A stretch of 51,373 bases of DNA from Schumannella soli (GCF_006517435.1 NZ_VHQG01000001.1:247983-299355), one strand, 5' to 3'; shown: positions 25,720 to 36,626, counted from the first letter of the stretch. Program-made: numbers and translations. The notes: generated from the letters alone by a model not told the origin.

Positions 25720-27066
25720 ATGGAGAATCCCACGACGACACCCGGAAGCGACGATCCTGCGCCGTTCGACGACGGTGTTCTCGACGGCGGCACGACCCCG
25801 GCCGGTGGCCGTGCTGCGGACGCGGTCGTGTGGTTGCCGCGGTTAGTGGGTGAGGCGGAATCGGCGCTCGCGTTGCTGACGGCGGGTCAGGTGGCGGAGG
25901 TGCGGATGCTCGCCCGCGCCGGCCAGCTCGCCGAGACCGAAGCAGCCGGTTCGCCCGCGAACGTGCGCGCGCACAACATGGCTCTGCGGTCGATCGCGGC
26001 AGAGATCGGCGGGGTGCTGCGTTCCCCGGACCGGACCGTGCAGCGCCGCATCGGGGAAGCGCGGGAGATCGTGGAGTTCTACCCGGCGGCGTTGTCGGCG
26101 TGGGAGCACGGATTCATCACCCGCGCCCACGTGACGGTGATCGTCGATGTCGGTCGTGTGGTTCCGGTGGATCGGCGGCCCGAGTTCGAACGGGAGGCGA
26201 TCGACCGCAGCCTGAACGACACCCCGAACCGGGTCCGGGCCGGGCTGGAGCTCTACGCGGAGAAGCTCACCGAACAGTCGTTCACCGAACGACACCAGGA
26301 CGCCGCTCGCCAGCGCGCGGTGCGCCTGGTCCCGGGCCGGGACGGGATGTGCGAGGTGATCGCGACGGTCCCGACGGTGATCGGCGACGGGATCCTGGAC
26401 CGCCTCACCCGCATGGCCCACGCGGTGCAGGACGCCGACGTCGCGCACGAGGGGATGACACCCTCGGTCGGCACGGCGGGCACCGATCGTCGCACGGCCG
26501 ATCAGATCCGCGCGGACCTGTTCGCGGACCTGATCCTCGCCGAGTCGCCCGCGCTCGACCCGACCGTGCACGGTGACGGGGCCGGTGCGCTCCGCGCGAT
26601 TCGTGCGCAGGTGCAGGTCACCGTCTCGGCGTTGACGCTCCTCGGTGACAACGAGAACCCCGCCGACCTCGTCGGCCGAAGCCCGATCGACGCCGGGACG
26701 GCGCGCTACCTCGCCGGCGAGACCTCGTCGTGGACGCGACTGCTCACGAACCCGGTCGACGGCACCACGATCGCGATCGACCGGTACAGGCCGAGTCTCG
26801 AACAGCGTCGCCACCTGCGTGCCCGGGATCTGCACTGCCGCTTCCCCGGATGCCGGCAGGCCGCGATCCGCTGCGAACTCGACCACACCGTCGACCACGC
26901 CCTCGGCGGCCCCACCGCTCTGACCAACCTCGCTCACCTGTGCCAGCGACATCACTCGATGAAGCAGCTCACCCCCTGGCGAGTGGAACAACATGCCGGC
27001 GGGGTCCTGGAATGGACCTCCCCGACCGGACGCGTCTACCGCGAAGACGCCCCGCCCCACCCGTAG
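25720..27066 (+). CDS. DUF222 / HNH endonuclease-domain protein (13E12 repeat family)
   Basis: A 448-residue protein typical of high-GC actinobacteria. The DUF222 domain covers about residues 60-330 (ARAGQLAETEAAG, DRTVQRRIGEAREIVEFYPAALSAWEHG, RAHVTVIVDVG). The HNH nuclease domain is C-terminal (DLHCRFPGC, CELDHTVDHALGG, NLAHLCQRHHSMKQ) with the metal-binding cysteines and histidines intact. Family members occur in many copies per genome and behave like selfish or homing-type genes, but their biochemical role is not settled. ATG 25720 was chosen over GTG 25681 because the earlier start reads through the repeat core. It is flanked by a 10-bp inverted repeat and preceded by a repeat array. Confidence 0.92.
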   Translation: MENPTTTPGSDDPAPFDDGVLDGGTTPAGGRAADAVVWLPRLVGEAESALALLTAGQVAEVRMLARAGQLAETEAAGSPANVRAHNMALRSIAAEIGGVLRSPDRTVQRRIGEAREIVEFYPAALSAWEHGFITRAHVTVIVDVGRVVPVDRRPEFEREAIDRSLNDTPNRVRAGLELYAEKLTEQSFTERHQDAARQRAVRLVPGRDGMCEVIATVPTVIGDGILDRLTRMAHAVQDADVAHEGMTPSVGTAGTDRRTADQIRADLFADLILAESPALDPTVHGDGAGALRAIRAQVQVTVSALTLLGDNENPADLVGRSPIDAGTARYLAGETSSWTRLLTNPVDGTTIAIDRYRPSLEQRRHLRARDLHCRFPGCRQAAIRCELDHTVDHALGGPTALTNLAHLCQRHHSMKQLTPWRVEQHAGGVLEWTSPTGRVYREDAPPHP

Positions 27067-27389
27067 CGTTCGTGCCCCTCGGACACCCCATCCGCCACCA
27101 CCGACGGACATCGAACAGCGAGTCGCACGACCCACCCGACTCGGTCGGCGATCTGCCCGACCTCGCCGGTCTCGGCGACCGCCTCGATCCAGTCGCCGGG
27201 TCGGCCGGTTCCGGCATCGATCAGATCGGAGCTCCGGATCGTCGGATCCGAACCCTCATCGACGACCACGCGCCCTTCTGACCAGAGCAGGGTCAGCCCG
27301 GTCGCGACCCGCGCGCGATTCACCACGCATGCCCGCGCGCCCGTCGACCGCTCCGTACGCGGCCCGAGCTCGATGCCCGCGACCGCCAC
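27036..27389 (-). CDS. Possible small hypothetical protein behind the DUF222 gene
   Basis: This 117-residue frame has balanced composition (VTLLW-like core ATGLTLLWSEGRVVVDEGS, then WIEAVAETGEVGQIADRVGWVVRL) rather than the Arg/Pro/Ala excess of shadow frames. Its codons end mostly in G or C, as in real genes here. It overlaps the last 31 bp of the DUF222 gene on the opposite strand. I do not recognise a family, and it may be a relic. Without it, 27067-27452 would be an empty 386-bp interval. Confidence 0.4.
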   Translation of the reverse strand: MAVAGIELGPRTERSTGARACVVNRARVATGLTLLWSEGRVVVDEGSDPTIRSSDLIDAGTGRPGDWIEAVAETGEVGQIADRVGWVVRLAVRCPSVVADGVSEGHERYGWGGASSR

Positions 27390-27430
27390 CCGGCCTCCGG
27401 CACCCCGACGCCCGACACCCGCCGCCAGCG

Positions 27431-27452
27431 CCCGGCGCCCGGCGCCCGGCGC
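27431..27452. repeat. Short tandem repeat of a CGCCCGG heptamer (3 copies)
   Basis: GCGCCCGG-type heptamers repeat directly just downstream of the MFS gene stop codon. They may form a GC-rich hairpin but have no clear terminator shape. Confidence 0.4.
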
Positions 27453-28679
27453 CTACTCGATCGGCGGCACCGTCCGCGGCCGCACGACCGTCCACATGAC
27501 GACGTTCGCGACGACGTGGCAGCCGATCATGACGGCCGCCATCGGCAGTGCCGACGAGATGCCGAGCACGCCGACGAGGGGCGAGATGATGCCGGCGAGC
27601 CCGAAGTTGACGGCGCCGAGCAGCGACGCCGCCGTTCCGGCCTCGCTGCCGTGGTGGGCGAGCGCGAGCACCTGCACGCTCGGGAACGCCAGCCCGCACG
27701 CCGACAGCATGATGAACAGGGCGACGAGGATCGGGATGAGCGCCCCGCCGAGCAGCGCGGTGATCGCGATCGACACCGAGGCGAGCAGCATGATGCCGAT
27801 GGCCGCGGCCAGGATCCACTGCGGTCCGATGCGGCGCATGAGCCGCGACGAGAGCTGCGAGCAGACCGTCAGCCCGAGCGAATTGATGCCGAACATGAGC
27901 CCGAACTCCTGCGGACTCAGGCCGTAGACGTTCTGCAGCAGCAGCGACGAGGCCGAGAGGTAGGCGAACAGTCCCGAGAACTGCATGCCGCCGATGACCG
28001 CGACCCCGATGAACACGCGGTCGGTGAAGAGCGCCCGATACCTCTGCCGCGCGGTGGTGGTGGCCGACGGGATGTGCGCCCCGCGCGGCCGCGTCTCGGC
28101 GATGAGGAACGCCGACACCACGACCGCGATGAAGCCGTAGACCGCGAGGGCGACGAAGATTCCGCGCCAGTCGACGAGCAGCAGCATCTGCGAGCCGATG
28201 AGCGGCGCGAGGATGGGCGCGAGCCCGGTCACGAGCGCGAGCCGCGACAGCATGCGCACGAGCGCGTGCCCCGAGAACAGGTCGCGCACCATCGCCATCG
28301 CCACGACGCCGCCGCCGGCCGCGCCGATGCCCTGCAGCACACGGAACACGCCCACCCAGATCACGTCGGGCGCGACGGCCACGCCGATGCTCGCGGCGAC
28401 GTGCACGGCGGTGGCGAGCAGCAGCGGGAGGCGGCGGCCGACCCGGTCGCTCCACGGTCCGACGACGAGCTGCCCGAGGCCGAAGCCGACCGTCGTGGCG
28501 GTCAGGGTCAGCTGCACCGCCGCATCCGTCGTCGACAGCTCGTCGACGACCTTCGGGAAGGCGGGCAGGTACAGGTCGATCGTGAAGGGGCCGAGGCCGA
28601 CGAGGGCGCCGAGCAGGATGATGTGCAGGATGCGCTGGCCGCGCGACATGGCGTCGCCGGGGTGCACGAGGGCGGTCAT
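27453..28679 (-). CDS. Bcr/CflA family multidrug efflux MFS transporter
   Basis: A 408-residue, 12-helix proton-driven exporter. The N-terminal signature GPFTIDLYLPAFPKVVDELSTTDAAVQLTLTATTVGFGLGQLVVGPWSDRVGRRLPLL contains the Bcr/CflA DLYLPAFP motif and the MFS motif A (GPWSDRVGRR). The drug-specific H+-antiporter motif is visible as RVLQGIGAAGGGVVAMAMVRD. The natural substrate is unknown; relatives export bicyclomycin, chloramphenicol or small metabolites. An internal ATG (residue 11, MSRGQRIL) is an alternative start. No local regulator is present. Confidence 0.92.
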   Translation of the reverse strand: MTALVHPGDAMSRGQRILHIILLGALVGLGPFTIDLYLPAFPKVVDELSTTDAAVQLTLTATTVGFGLGQLVVGPWSDRVGRRLPLLLATAVHVAASIGVAVAPDVIWVGVFRVLQGIGAAGGGVVAMAMVRDLFSGHALVRMLSRLALVTGLAPILAPLIGSQMLLLVDWRGIFVALAVYGFIAVVVSAFLIAETRPRGAHIPSATTTARQRYRALFTDRVFIGVAVIGGMQFSGLFAYLSASSLLLQNVYGLSPQEFGLMFGINSLGLTVCSQLSSRLMRRIGPQWILAAAIGIMLLASVSIAITALLGGALIPILVALFIMLSACGLAFPSVQVLALAHHGSEAGTAASLLGAVNFGLAGIISPLVGVLGISSALPMAAVMIGCHVVANVVMWTVVRPRTVPPIE

Positions 28680-28770
28680 GGGTGAGCGCTCCGGAAGCGG
28701 TCGAGATGCGGTGGTGGTGTGGTGGAACCGCCCGATCCTCGCAGATGCGACAGCTGTCGCGCACGACCGA

Positions 28771-28805
28771 GCGGGCCTCGATCGCTCTTCGCGATCGAGG
28801 CCCGC
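28771..28805 (-). terminator. Terminator after the GT39 gene
   Basis: GCGGGCCTCGATCG pairs exactly with CGATCGAGGCCCGC over a 7-nt loop. It starts 20 nt beyond the stop codon of the glycosyltransferase gene on the minus strand. Confidence 0.75.
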
Positions 28806-28824
28806 CCGGGTGAAGCCGCAGGAC

Positions 28825-31020
28825 TCAGCTCAGGTCATAGAGCGTGACCCCGTCGACCGTGGTCGACTCGTAGTTCTCGTCGACCCAGCTGGAGATCGCG
28901 CTGGCCGCATCCGAGCCGCCGTTCGAGCGCCCGCTGACGCCGCTGGCGATGAAGTAGTGGATCTCGCCCTTCTTCACGAGAGCCTGGAACTCCGCGAGGG
29001 TCGGCGACGGGTCGCTGCCGTTGAATCCGCCGATCGGCATGACCGGCAGCTCAGTCGCGAGCTGGTAGCCGGCGGCGCTGTTCGACCCGATGGTGGCGGC
29101 AGCCCAGGTGTACGCGCTCGCGTTCTTCTTCAGCAGCGCCTCGACCTCCGAGCTGACGTTGCTCGCCCCGAGCAGGCCGCCCGCTCCGCCGCCGCCGAAG
29201 CCGCCGCGCTCACCCGACGCGGTGCCGCCCCCGGGGAACCCGCCCGTCGAGGAGCCGCCCGTCGACGAGCCGCCGCCCGTGGTCGACCCGGAGCCGGTGC
29301 TGCCCGGCCCGAAGCCCTGCGGCGGGGTGCCGCCGAAGCCCTGCGAGCTCGACGATCCGTTCGAGGTGCCGTTCTGGCTCGATCCGGGGAACCCGCCCGT
29401 GCTGCCGCCGGGTCCGCCCTGCCCGCCGCCGAAGCCGCCGCCATTGCCGCCGCCGCCTCGACCGCCGCCGAAGCCCCCCATCCCGCCCTGCACGCTCGGG
29501 CCGGCCGTGACGATCGAGCCGGTGTGGCCCTCCGACACGGTCTGCAGCGAGTACGCGGCCGGGGCCGCGAGGGCTCCGATCAGCGACACCGCGGCGGTCG
29601 CGATGGCGATGCGGCGTCCGAGCGGCGGCAGCACGAGCAGCACCGCGCCGATCACGGCGAGGCCGACGACGACGAACTTGAGCCAGGGCATCCAGTCGCT
29701 CGCCCGGGTGAGCAGCGCGTAGGCCCACGCGGCGGTGCCGAGCAGCACGGCCGCGAGCACGATCCGCGCCCAGATCGCCGAGCGGCGCTCCCACAGCATC
29801 GTCGCGCCGATCGCGACGACCGCGGCGATCGCCGGGGCGAGCGCGACCGTGTAGTAGGCGTGGAAGATGCCGGCCATGAAGCTGAAGGCGAGTCCGGTGA
29901 CGAGCATCCAGCCGCCGAAGATGACGAGGATGGCGCGGCGCACCGAGGTGCGCGGAGCGCGGCGCAGCAGCACGAGGGCGATGACGCCGACGACGAGCGC
30001 GGCGGGCAGCAGCCAGGTGATCTGACCGCCGATCTCGCCGTCGAACAGGCGCGTGATGCCGGTCGAGCCCCACATCCCGCCGCCGGTGTTGCCACCGCCG
30101 CCGCCGGTCACGCTGCCGGTCTCGTCGCCGGTCAGCCGGCCGAAGCCGTTGTAGCCGAAGGTCAGCTCGAGGAAGCTGTTCGTCTGCGAGCCGCCGATGT
30201 AGGGCCGCCACGACTCGGGCACGAGCTCGACGATCGCGACCCACCAGCCGGCCGCCACGATCACGGCCCCGAGCGCGGCGAGCGAGTGCAGCAGGCGCAC
30301 GCGGAAGGTGCGCGGCGCGGCCCACAGGTAGACGAGCGCGAGCGGGGGCAGCAGCACGAAGGCCTGCAGCTGCTTCGTCAGGAAGCCGAAGCCGATCATC
30401 GCGCCCGCCCAGAGCACCCAGCGGATGCGGCCGTCTTCGACGCCGCGGATCGTGAAGTAGGTCGCGAGGCTCAGCAGCAGCACGAGCAGCGCGTCGGGGT
30501 TGTTGAAGCGGAACATCAGCGCCGCGACGGGCGTGATCGCGAGCACTCCCCCGGCGAGCAGCGCGGTGGGGGCGCTGAAGCGGCGGCGCACGGTCGCGTA
30601 GACGACCGCGACCGTCACGACGCCCATGATCGCCTCGGGCAGCAGGATGCTCCACGAGCTCAGCCCGAACAGGCGCACCGAGAGGGCCATGAACCACAGG
30701 CTCGCCGGCGGCTTGTCGACCGTGATCGAGTTGGCGGCGTCGCTGGATCCGTAGAAGAAGGCCTCCCAGTTCACGCTGCCGGCCTGCACCGCCGCGGAGT
30801 AGAAGGAGTTGGCGTAGCCGCTCGCGCCGAGGTTCCAGATGTAGAGCACGGCGGTGACGGCGAGCAGGCCGAGCAGCGCGGGGCGCTCCCAGACGAGGGC
30901 GCCGCGGCGACCGAGCACGAGGGCGCGGCCCCATTCGCGCAGGCGCGCGGCAGGAGGCAGATGGGTCGAGCCGGCGGGGATGCGTCCCGTGCCGGTGGTG
31001 GTCGTGGTGGCGGCGCTCAT
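28825..31020 (-). CDS. GT39/ArnT-like polyprenyl-dependent glycosyltransferase with a long Gly-rich segment
   Basis: A 731-residue membrane glycosyltransferase of the PMT/ArnT type, which moves a sugar from a polyprenyl-phosphate donor outside the membrane. It has about 12 helices. Early motifs fit the family (ANSFYSAAVQAGSVNWEAFFYGSSDAANSITVDKPPASLWFMAL), including the catalytic-type acidic DKPP region. After the last helices (about residue 490) comes a glycine-rich stretch of about 120 residues (GGFGGGRGGGGNGGGFGGGQ and similar). A small C-terminal domain ends TVDGVTLYDLS. ATG 31020 overlaps the stop of the upstream GT2 gene (ATGA), so the pair is coupled. The acceptor is not known; it could be a wall glycopolymer or surface protein. 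Confidence 0.88.
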   Translation of the reverse strand: MSAATTTTTGTGRIPAGSTHLPPAARLREWGRALVLGRRGALVWERPALLGLLAVTAVLYIWNLGASGYANSFYSAAVQAGSVNWEAFFYGSSDAANSITVDKPPASLWFMALSVRLFGLSSWSILLPEAIMGVVTVAVVYATVRRRFSAPTALLAGGVLAITPVAALMFRFNNPDALLVLLLSLATYFTIRGVEDGRIRWVLWAGAMIGFGFLTKQLQAFVLLPPLALVYLWAAPRTFRVRLLHSLAALGAVIVAAGWWVAIVELVPESWRPYIGGSQTNSFLELTFGYNGFGRLTGDETGSVTGGGGGNTGGGMWGSTGITRLFDGEIGGQITWLLPAALVVGVIALVLLRRAPRTSVRRAILVIFGGWMLVTGLAFSFMAGIFHAYYTVALAPAIAAVVAIGATMLWERRSAIWARIVLAAVLLGTAAWAYALLTRASDWMPWLKFVVVGLAVIGAVLLVLPPLGRRIAIATAAVSLIGALAAPAAYSLQTVSEGHTGSIVTAGPSVQGGMGGFGGGRGGGGNGGGFGGGQGGPGGSTGGFPGSSQNGTSNGSSSSQGFGGTPPQGFGPGSTGSGSTTGGGSSTGGSSTGGFPGGGTASGERGGFGGGGAGGLLGASNVSSEVEALLKKNASAYTWAAATIGSNSAAGYQLATELPVMPIGGFNGSDPSPTLAEFQALVKKGEIHYFIASGVSGRSNGGSDAASAISSWVDENYESTTVDGVTLYDLS

Positions 31021-32363
31021 GCTGCGGCGTCCTCCTTGGTCAGCGCGGCGGCGAGCGCGCCGGTCCGCGGGGTCGTGGCGGCCGAGGCCGAGTGGATGGG
31101 GTCCGCACCTGAGCGGGCGGCGGTCGACGTGCCGGCGGCCGGGGCCGTGGAGGCCCGACGCGTGCGCCGGAACACCCAGGCGCGCAGCAGCGCGAACCGC
31201 AGCACGGTCGCGACGAGGTTGGCGACGGTCAGCACGACGAGCTCGGCGACCGGACCCGACTCGGGCCGGGCGGTGTGCAGCGCGAGCAGCGAGCCGGAGG
31301 TGAGGCACCAGGCGAGCAGGAACACGAGCAGCCCCTTGACCTGGTCGCTCACGAGTCCCGCCCGGCCGCGCACCCCGAAGGTGATGTGCCGGTTGGCCCA
31401 GGTGTTCGCGATCGCCGTCAGCAGCAGCGCGACGAAGTTGGCGACCTGCGGCGCGATCACGAGCTGCAGGCCGAGGTACAGCACGGCGTAGGCGATCGTC
31501 GAAGCGCCGCCGATCAGCCCGAAGCGCAGCACCTGGCCGAAGAAGCCGGGCCGGTGGACCTGCTCGAAGGGGCGGCGGCCCAGCTCGGCGTAGATGGCCT
31601 CGACGGGGATGCGGCGCGAGGCGATGCCGCGCAGCACGCGCGCGACGCCGCGCAGGTCGGCGAGCGCGGTGGCGACGATGTCGACCTTGCTGTCTTCGTC
31701 ATCCACCCAGTCGACCGGCACCTCGTGGATGCGCAGACCCGAGCGCTCGGCGATCATCAGCACCTCGGTGTCGAAGAACCAGCCGGTGTCCTCGACGAAC
31801 GGCAGGATGCGCCGGGCGACGTCGCTGCGCATGGCCTTGAAGCCGCACTGGGCGTCGGAGGCGCGCAGCCCGGTCGCCCGCAGCAGCGTGTTGTAGCCGC
31901 GGGAGACGAGCTCGCGCTTCGCCCCGCGCACCACCCGCGAGTCGGCCGAGAGGCGGGTGCCGATCGCGAGATCGGAGTGTCCGGAGAGCAGCGGAGCGAC
32001 GAGCGGCGCGAGCGCGGCGAGGTCGGTCGAGAGGTCGACGTCGAGGTAGCCGACGACCTCGGCGTCGCTCGTCAGCCAGACGTGCTTGAGCGCGCGACCG
32101 CGGCCCTTCTCGGCGAGGTGGACGGCCCGCACCCGCTCGAGCTCGGCGGCGAGCGCGTCGGCGATGCGCCCAGTGGCGTCGGTCGAGGCGTTGTCGGCGA
32201 TCGTGACGAGCCAGCGGTCGCCGAACTGGCCGGCCAGTGCGGCGTGCAGGGTGCGGATGCTCGTCTCGAGCGAGCGCTCCTCGTCGTAGACGGGCACGAC
32301 GATCTCGAGCAGCGGCGGCAGGATGCCGGGAGGGACGGCGGGACCGGTCGTGTCGGGGCTCAT
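31017..32363 (-). CDS. Dolichol/polyprenyl-phosphate-sugar synthase (GT2) fused to a GtrA-like membrane domain
   Basis: It probably makes the polyprenyl-phosphate sugar used by the coupled GT39 enzyme. The protein has about 448 residues. It has a DPM1-like GT2 domain (EIVVPVYDEERSLETSIRTL near residue 20, then the metal-binding YLDVDLSTD, and VARRILPFVEDTGWFFDTEVL). A C-terminal GtrA-like domain of about 130 residues has four helices (QVLRFGLIGGASTIAYAVLYLGLQL). I place the start at ATG 32363 (MSPDTTGPA); in-frame starts at 32375 and 32447 are possible, and the choice is not firm. The ATGA overlap with the next gene indicates an operon. Confidence 0.88.
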   Translation of the reverse strand: MSPDTTGPAVPPGILPPLLEIVVPVYDEERSLETSIRTLHAALAGQFGDRWLVTIADNASTDATGRIADALAAELERVRAVHLAEKGRGRALKHVWLTSDAEVVGYLDVDLSTDLAALAPLVAPLLSGHSDLAIGTRLSADSRVVRGAKRELVSRGYNTLLRATGLRASDAQCGFKAMRSDVARRILPFVEDTGWFFDTEVLMIAERSGLRIHEVPVDWVDDEDSKVDIVATALADLRGVARVLRGIASRRIPVEAIYAELGRRPFEQVHRPGFFGQVLRFGLIGGASTIAYAVLYLGLQLVIAPQVANFVALLLTAIANTWANRHITFGVRGRAGLVSDQVKGLLVFLLAWCLTSGSLLALHTARPESGPVAELVVLTVANLVATVLRFALLRAWVFRRTRRASTAPAAGTSTAARSGADPIHSASAATTPRTGALAAALTKEDAAA

Positions 32364-32445
32364 GCGGATGAGCATCCGGTCGCCCGCTATGGCGGCTGTT
32401 TCCCGATCCTGTGCTGATCCTGTGAGTACCGCGCCGGCCCCGGGC

Positions 32446-32488
32446 ACGACGGAGGCCGCCCGGGAGCGTTCCCGAGCGGCCTCGTCGT
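32446..32488 (-). terminator. Terminator after the sugar-binding-protein gene
   Basis: ACGAC/GTCGT, GAGGCCGC/GCGGCCTC and CGGGA/TCCCG stack into one long interrupted stem. It lies 35 nt beyond the stop codon of the ABC substrate-binding protein gene. Confidence 0.7.
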
Positions 32489-32522
32489 GGTGACGCGAGC
32501 GGTGCAGCGCCCGCGTCGGGGA

Positions 32523-33617
32523 TTACTTGGTGAGCGGAGCGAGCTTGTCGTCGTCCTTGTAGACCTCGGCGGCGTTGTCCTTGGTCACGACGATCGGGTC
32601 GAGGTAGAAGGTCGGGACCTTCACCGCGCCGTTGTCGGTCGTCGTGGTCGTGGTCGCCTTGTCGCCCTTCGAGAGCTCGGTCGCCATGTCGATCGCCTGC
32701 TTGACCAGCTTGCGCGTGTCCTTGTAGATCGTCATGTACTGCTCGCCCGACATGATCAGCGGGATCGAGGCGGCCTCGGAGTCCTGACCGGTCACGACGA
32801 TGGCGGGCTTGCCGGCGCTCTTCACCGAGGTGAGGATGGCGCGCGCGAGGGTGTCGTTCGGCGAGAGGACGCCGTCGAGCTCGGCGCTGCCGTAGCTGCC
32901 CTGCAGGATCGTGTCCATGCGGTTCTGGGCGTTCTGCGCGAGCCAGTCCTTCGTGGCGGTCTGCTTGATGTCGGTCTGACCGGAGACGACCTTCAGGGTG
33001 CCGTCGTCGATCTTCGGCTGCAGGATGTCCATCGCGCCCTTGAAGAACACGGGGGCGTTGGCGTCACCCGGGTCGCCGGAGAAGAGCTCGATGTTGTAGG
33101 TCTTCTTGTCCGGGAACTTGGCCTTGAGGCCGTCGAGCAGAGCCTGGCCCTGCAGCTGGCCGACCTTGAAGTTGTCGAACGCGACGTAGTAGTCGATGTT
33201 CTTCGTGTCGGTCAGGATGCGGTCGTAGGCGATGACCTTCGCGCCGGCCTCCTGGGCGTCCTTGACCTGCGTGCCGAGCTGGCCGCCGTCCTTGGCGCCG
33301 ATGATGATGACCTTCGCGCCCTTGGTGGTCATCGAGCTGATCTGGGCCTGCTGGTCCGGAACCGGGGTGCTCTGACCGGCGTACTGCACGTCGGCCTTGA
33401 AGCCGGCCTCCTCGATCGCGCTCTTGAAGAGGTCACCCGCGAGAACCCAGTTCTCCGAGGTCTTGTCGGGCAGGGCGACGCCGATGAGCGAGCCCTTCTC
33501 GAAGCCCTTCGACGCTCCGTCGCCGGAGGCGTCGTCGCCGCTGCGGCTGGAGCAGCCAGAGAGCGCGAGCAGCGCGACCGCGGCGACCGCGGTCGTGGTG
33601 ATGACGAGCTTTCGCAT
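32523..33617 (-). CDS. chvE: Multiple-monosaccharide ABC transporter, substrate-binding lipoprotein
   Basis: This is the extracytoplasmic binding protein of a ribose/xylose-class sugar importer. The 364-residue protein has a lipoprotein signal peptide with lipobox LSGC (Cys 22). The periplasmic-binding fold of the ChvE/XylF group follows (LIGVALPDKTSENWVLAGDLFKSAIEEAGF, VIIIGAKDGGQLGTQV, VIAYDRIL, LSPNDTLARAIL, VVTGQDSEAASI). The YDR and GQDSE segments fit sugar-contact regions of this group. ATG 33617 is preferred over GTG 33629 because it gives a normal signal peptide. It is the last gene of the mmsA-mmsB-chvE operon, 85 nt after the permease gene. Confidence 0.93.
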   Translation of the reverse strand: MRKLVITTTAVAAVALLALSGCSSRSGDDASGDGASKGFEKGSLIGVALPDKTSENWVLAGDLFKSAIEEAGFKADVQYAGQSTPVPDQQAQISSMTTKGAKVIIIGAKDGGQLGTQVKDAQEAGAKVIAYDRILTDTKNIDYYVAFDNFKVGQLQGQALLDGLKAKFPDKKTYNIELFSGDPGDANAPVFFKGAMDILQPKIDDGTLKVVSGQTDIKQTATKDWLAQNAQNRMDTILQGSYGSAELDGVLSPNDTLARAILTSVKSAGKPAIVVTGQDSEAASIPLIMSGEQYMTIYKDTRKLVKQAIDMATELSKGDKATTTTTTDNGAVKVPTFYLDPIVVTKDNAAEVYKDDDKLAPLTK

Positions 33618-33702
33618 GTGTTCCGTCACTTTCGTTGTGATGTGTGGTGGTGCAGGGTTCCGGAGCGACGCTGCGATCCGGGGATGGCTACGACGGGCGC
33701 CG

Positions 33703-35069
33703 TCAGGCGTTCGGCGTAGTGCTCGAGGGCCGGCTGGACTGCTCGGCGGAGGTTCCGTCGGGCTCGACCAGGGGGCGGTTGAGGGGGTAGGTCATGTTCT
33801 CGTCGGCGGCGCTGACCTTCTTGGGGCGCGAGAAGCGCGACATGATCGAGCGGCCGCCCGAGCGCTTCGACAGCACGTCGATGCCGACGGCGAGCAGCAG
33901 CACGAGGCCCTTGATGATCTGCACGCGGTCCGACGAGACGCCGAGCAGCTGGAGCCCGTTGTTCAGCACCGCGATGACGAGACCACCGACGATCGAGCCG
34001 ATCACGGTTCCGATTCCGCCGGAGACCGCGGCGCCGCCGATGAAGACCGCCGCGATCGCGTCGAGCTCCCATCCGGTTCCGTCACCGGGGCCCGACGAGA
34101 CCGAGCGCGAGATGAACACCATGCCCGCGACGGCGGCGAGCACCGACATGTTCATCATGACGAAGAAGTTGATGCGCTTGATCTTCACGCCCGACAGCTC
34201 GGCCGCGTGCCAGTTGCCGCCGACCGAGTAGATGTGGCGGCCGGTGACGGTGTTGTTGGTCACGAAGGCGTAGATGATGACGAGCACGACGAGGATGATG
34301 CCCGGGATCGGGAAGCTCGTTCCGACGCGGCCGCCGGCGAAGAGGAACGCGGCGACGATGAGCACGGCGGCGAGCAGCACGACCTTGACGAGCGAGACCC
34401 AGAGCGGGGCGCTCTCCGCGCCGACCTTGCGCTGGCGGGCGCGGGTGCGGAACTCGAGCACGACGACCAGGATCGCGGCGATGAAGCCGAGCACGAGCGT
34501 CGGCACGTTGTAGTCGATGCCGAGGTTCGGGTCGGGCAGGTAGCCGCCGCCGATCTCGAGGAAGGTCTCGTCCTTGACGGGCTCGGTGGTGGCGTTGCCG
34601 ATGAACTGGTTGAGTCCGCGGAAGACCAGCATGCCCGCGAGGGTCACGATGAACGCCGGCACTCCGACGTAGGCGACCCAGAGGCCCTGCCAGGCGCCGA
34701 CGAGGGCGCCGATGCCGAGACCGATCAGCACGCCCGCCCACCACGGCACTCCGCCGCGGTTCATCGCGATCGCGACGACGATGCCGGTGAACGCGGCGAC
34801 CGATCCGACCGAGAGGTCGATGTGGCCGGCGATGATCACCATGACCATGCCGATCGCCAGGATCAGCACGTAGGCGTTCTGGTTGACGATGTTGATCACG
34901 TTGCCCGGCTGCAGGGTCTGCCCGCCGGTCGCGATCTGGAAGAACACGATGATCACGATCAGGGCGCCGAGGATGCCGAACTGGCGGAGGCTCGACTGCC
35001 CTCCGCCGAACATCTTGCCCAGGTCGCGGATGCCGCCCGACTTCTTCGGGGCTGCTGCGGTGTCGGTCA

Positions 35070-35070
<1 letters not shown>
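33703..35070 (-). CDS. mmsB: Multiple-monosaccharide ABC transporter, permease
   Basis: The membrane channel subunit of the sugar importer, of the GguB/XylH type. It has 455 residues with about ten hydrophobic helices. It carries the BPD_transp_2 features (GMVMVIIAGHIDLSVGSVAAFTG, VPAFIVTLAGMLVFRGLNQFIGN, GWELDAIAAVFIGGAAVSGGIGTVIGSIVGGLVIAVLNNGLQLLGV). The ATG is in a one-base overlap with the ATPase stop codon (TGATG), which indicates translational coupling. A hydrophilic C-terminal tail of about 45 residues follows the last helix. Confidence 0.94.

Positions 35071-36626
<1,556 letters not shown>

Noticed and set aside
28198-31491. A 1,097-codon plus-strand frame opposite the GT39 gene
   Set aside because: It mirrors a clear membrane glycosyltransferase and runs across the terminator at 28771-28805; composition is Arg/Ala/Glu-rich without any domain.
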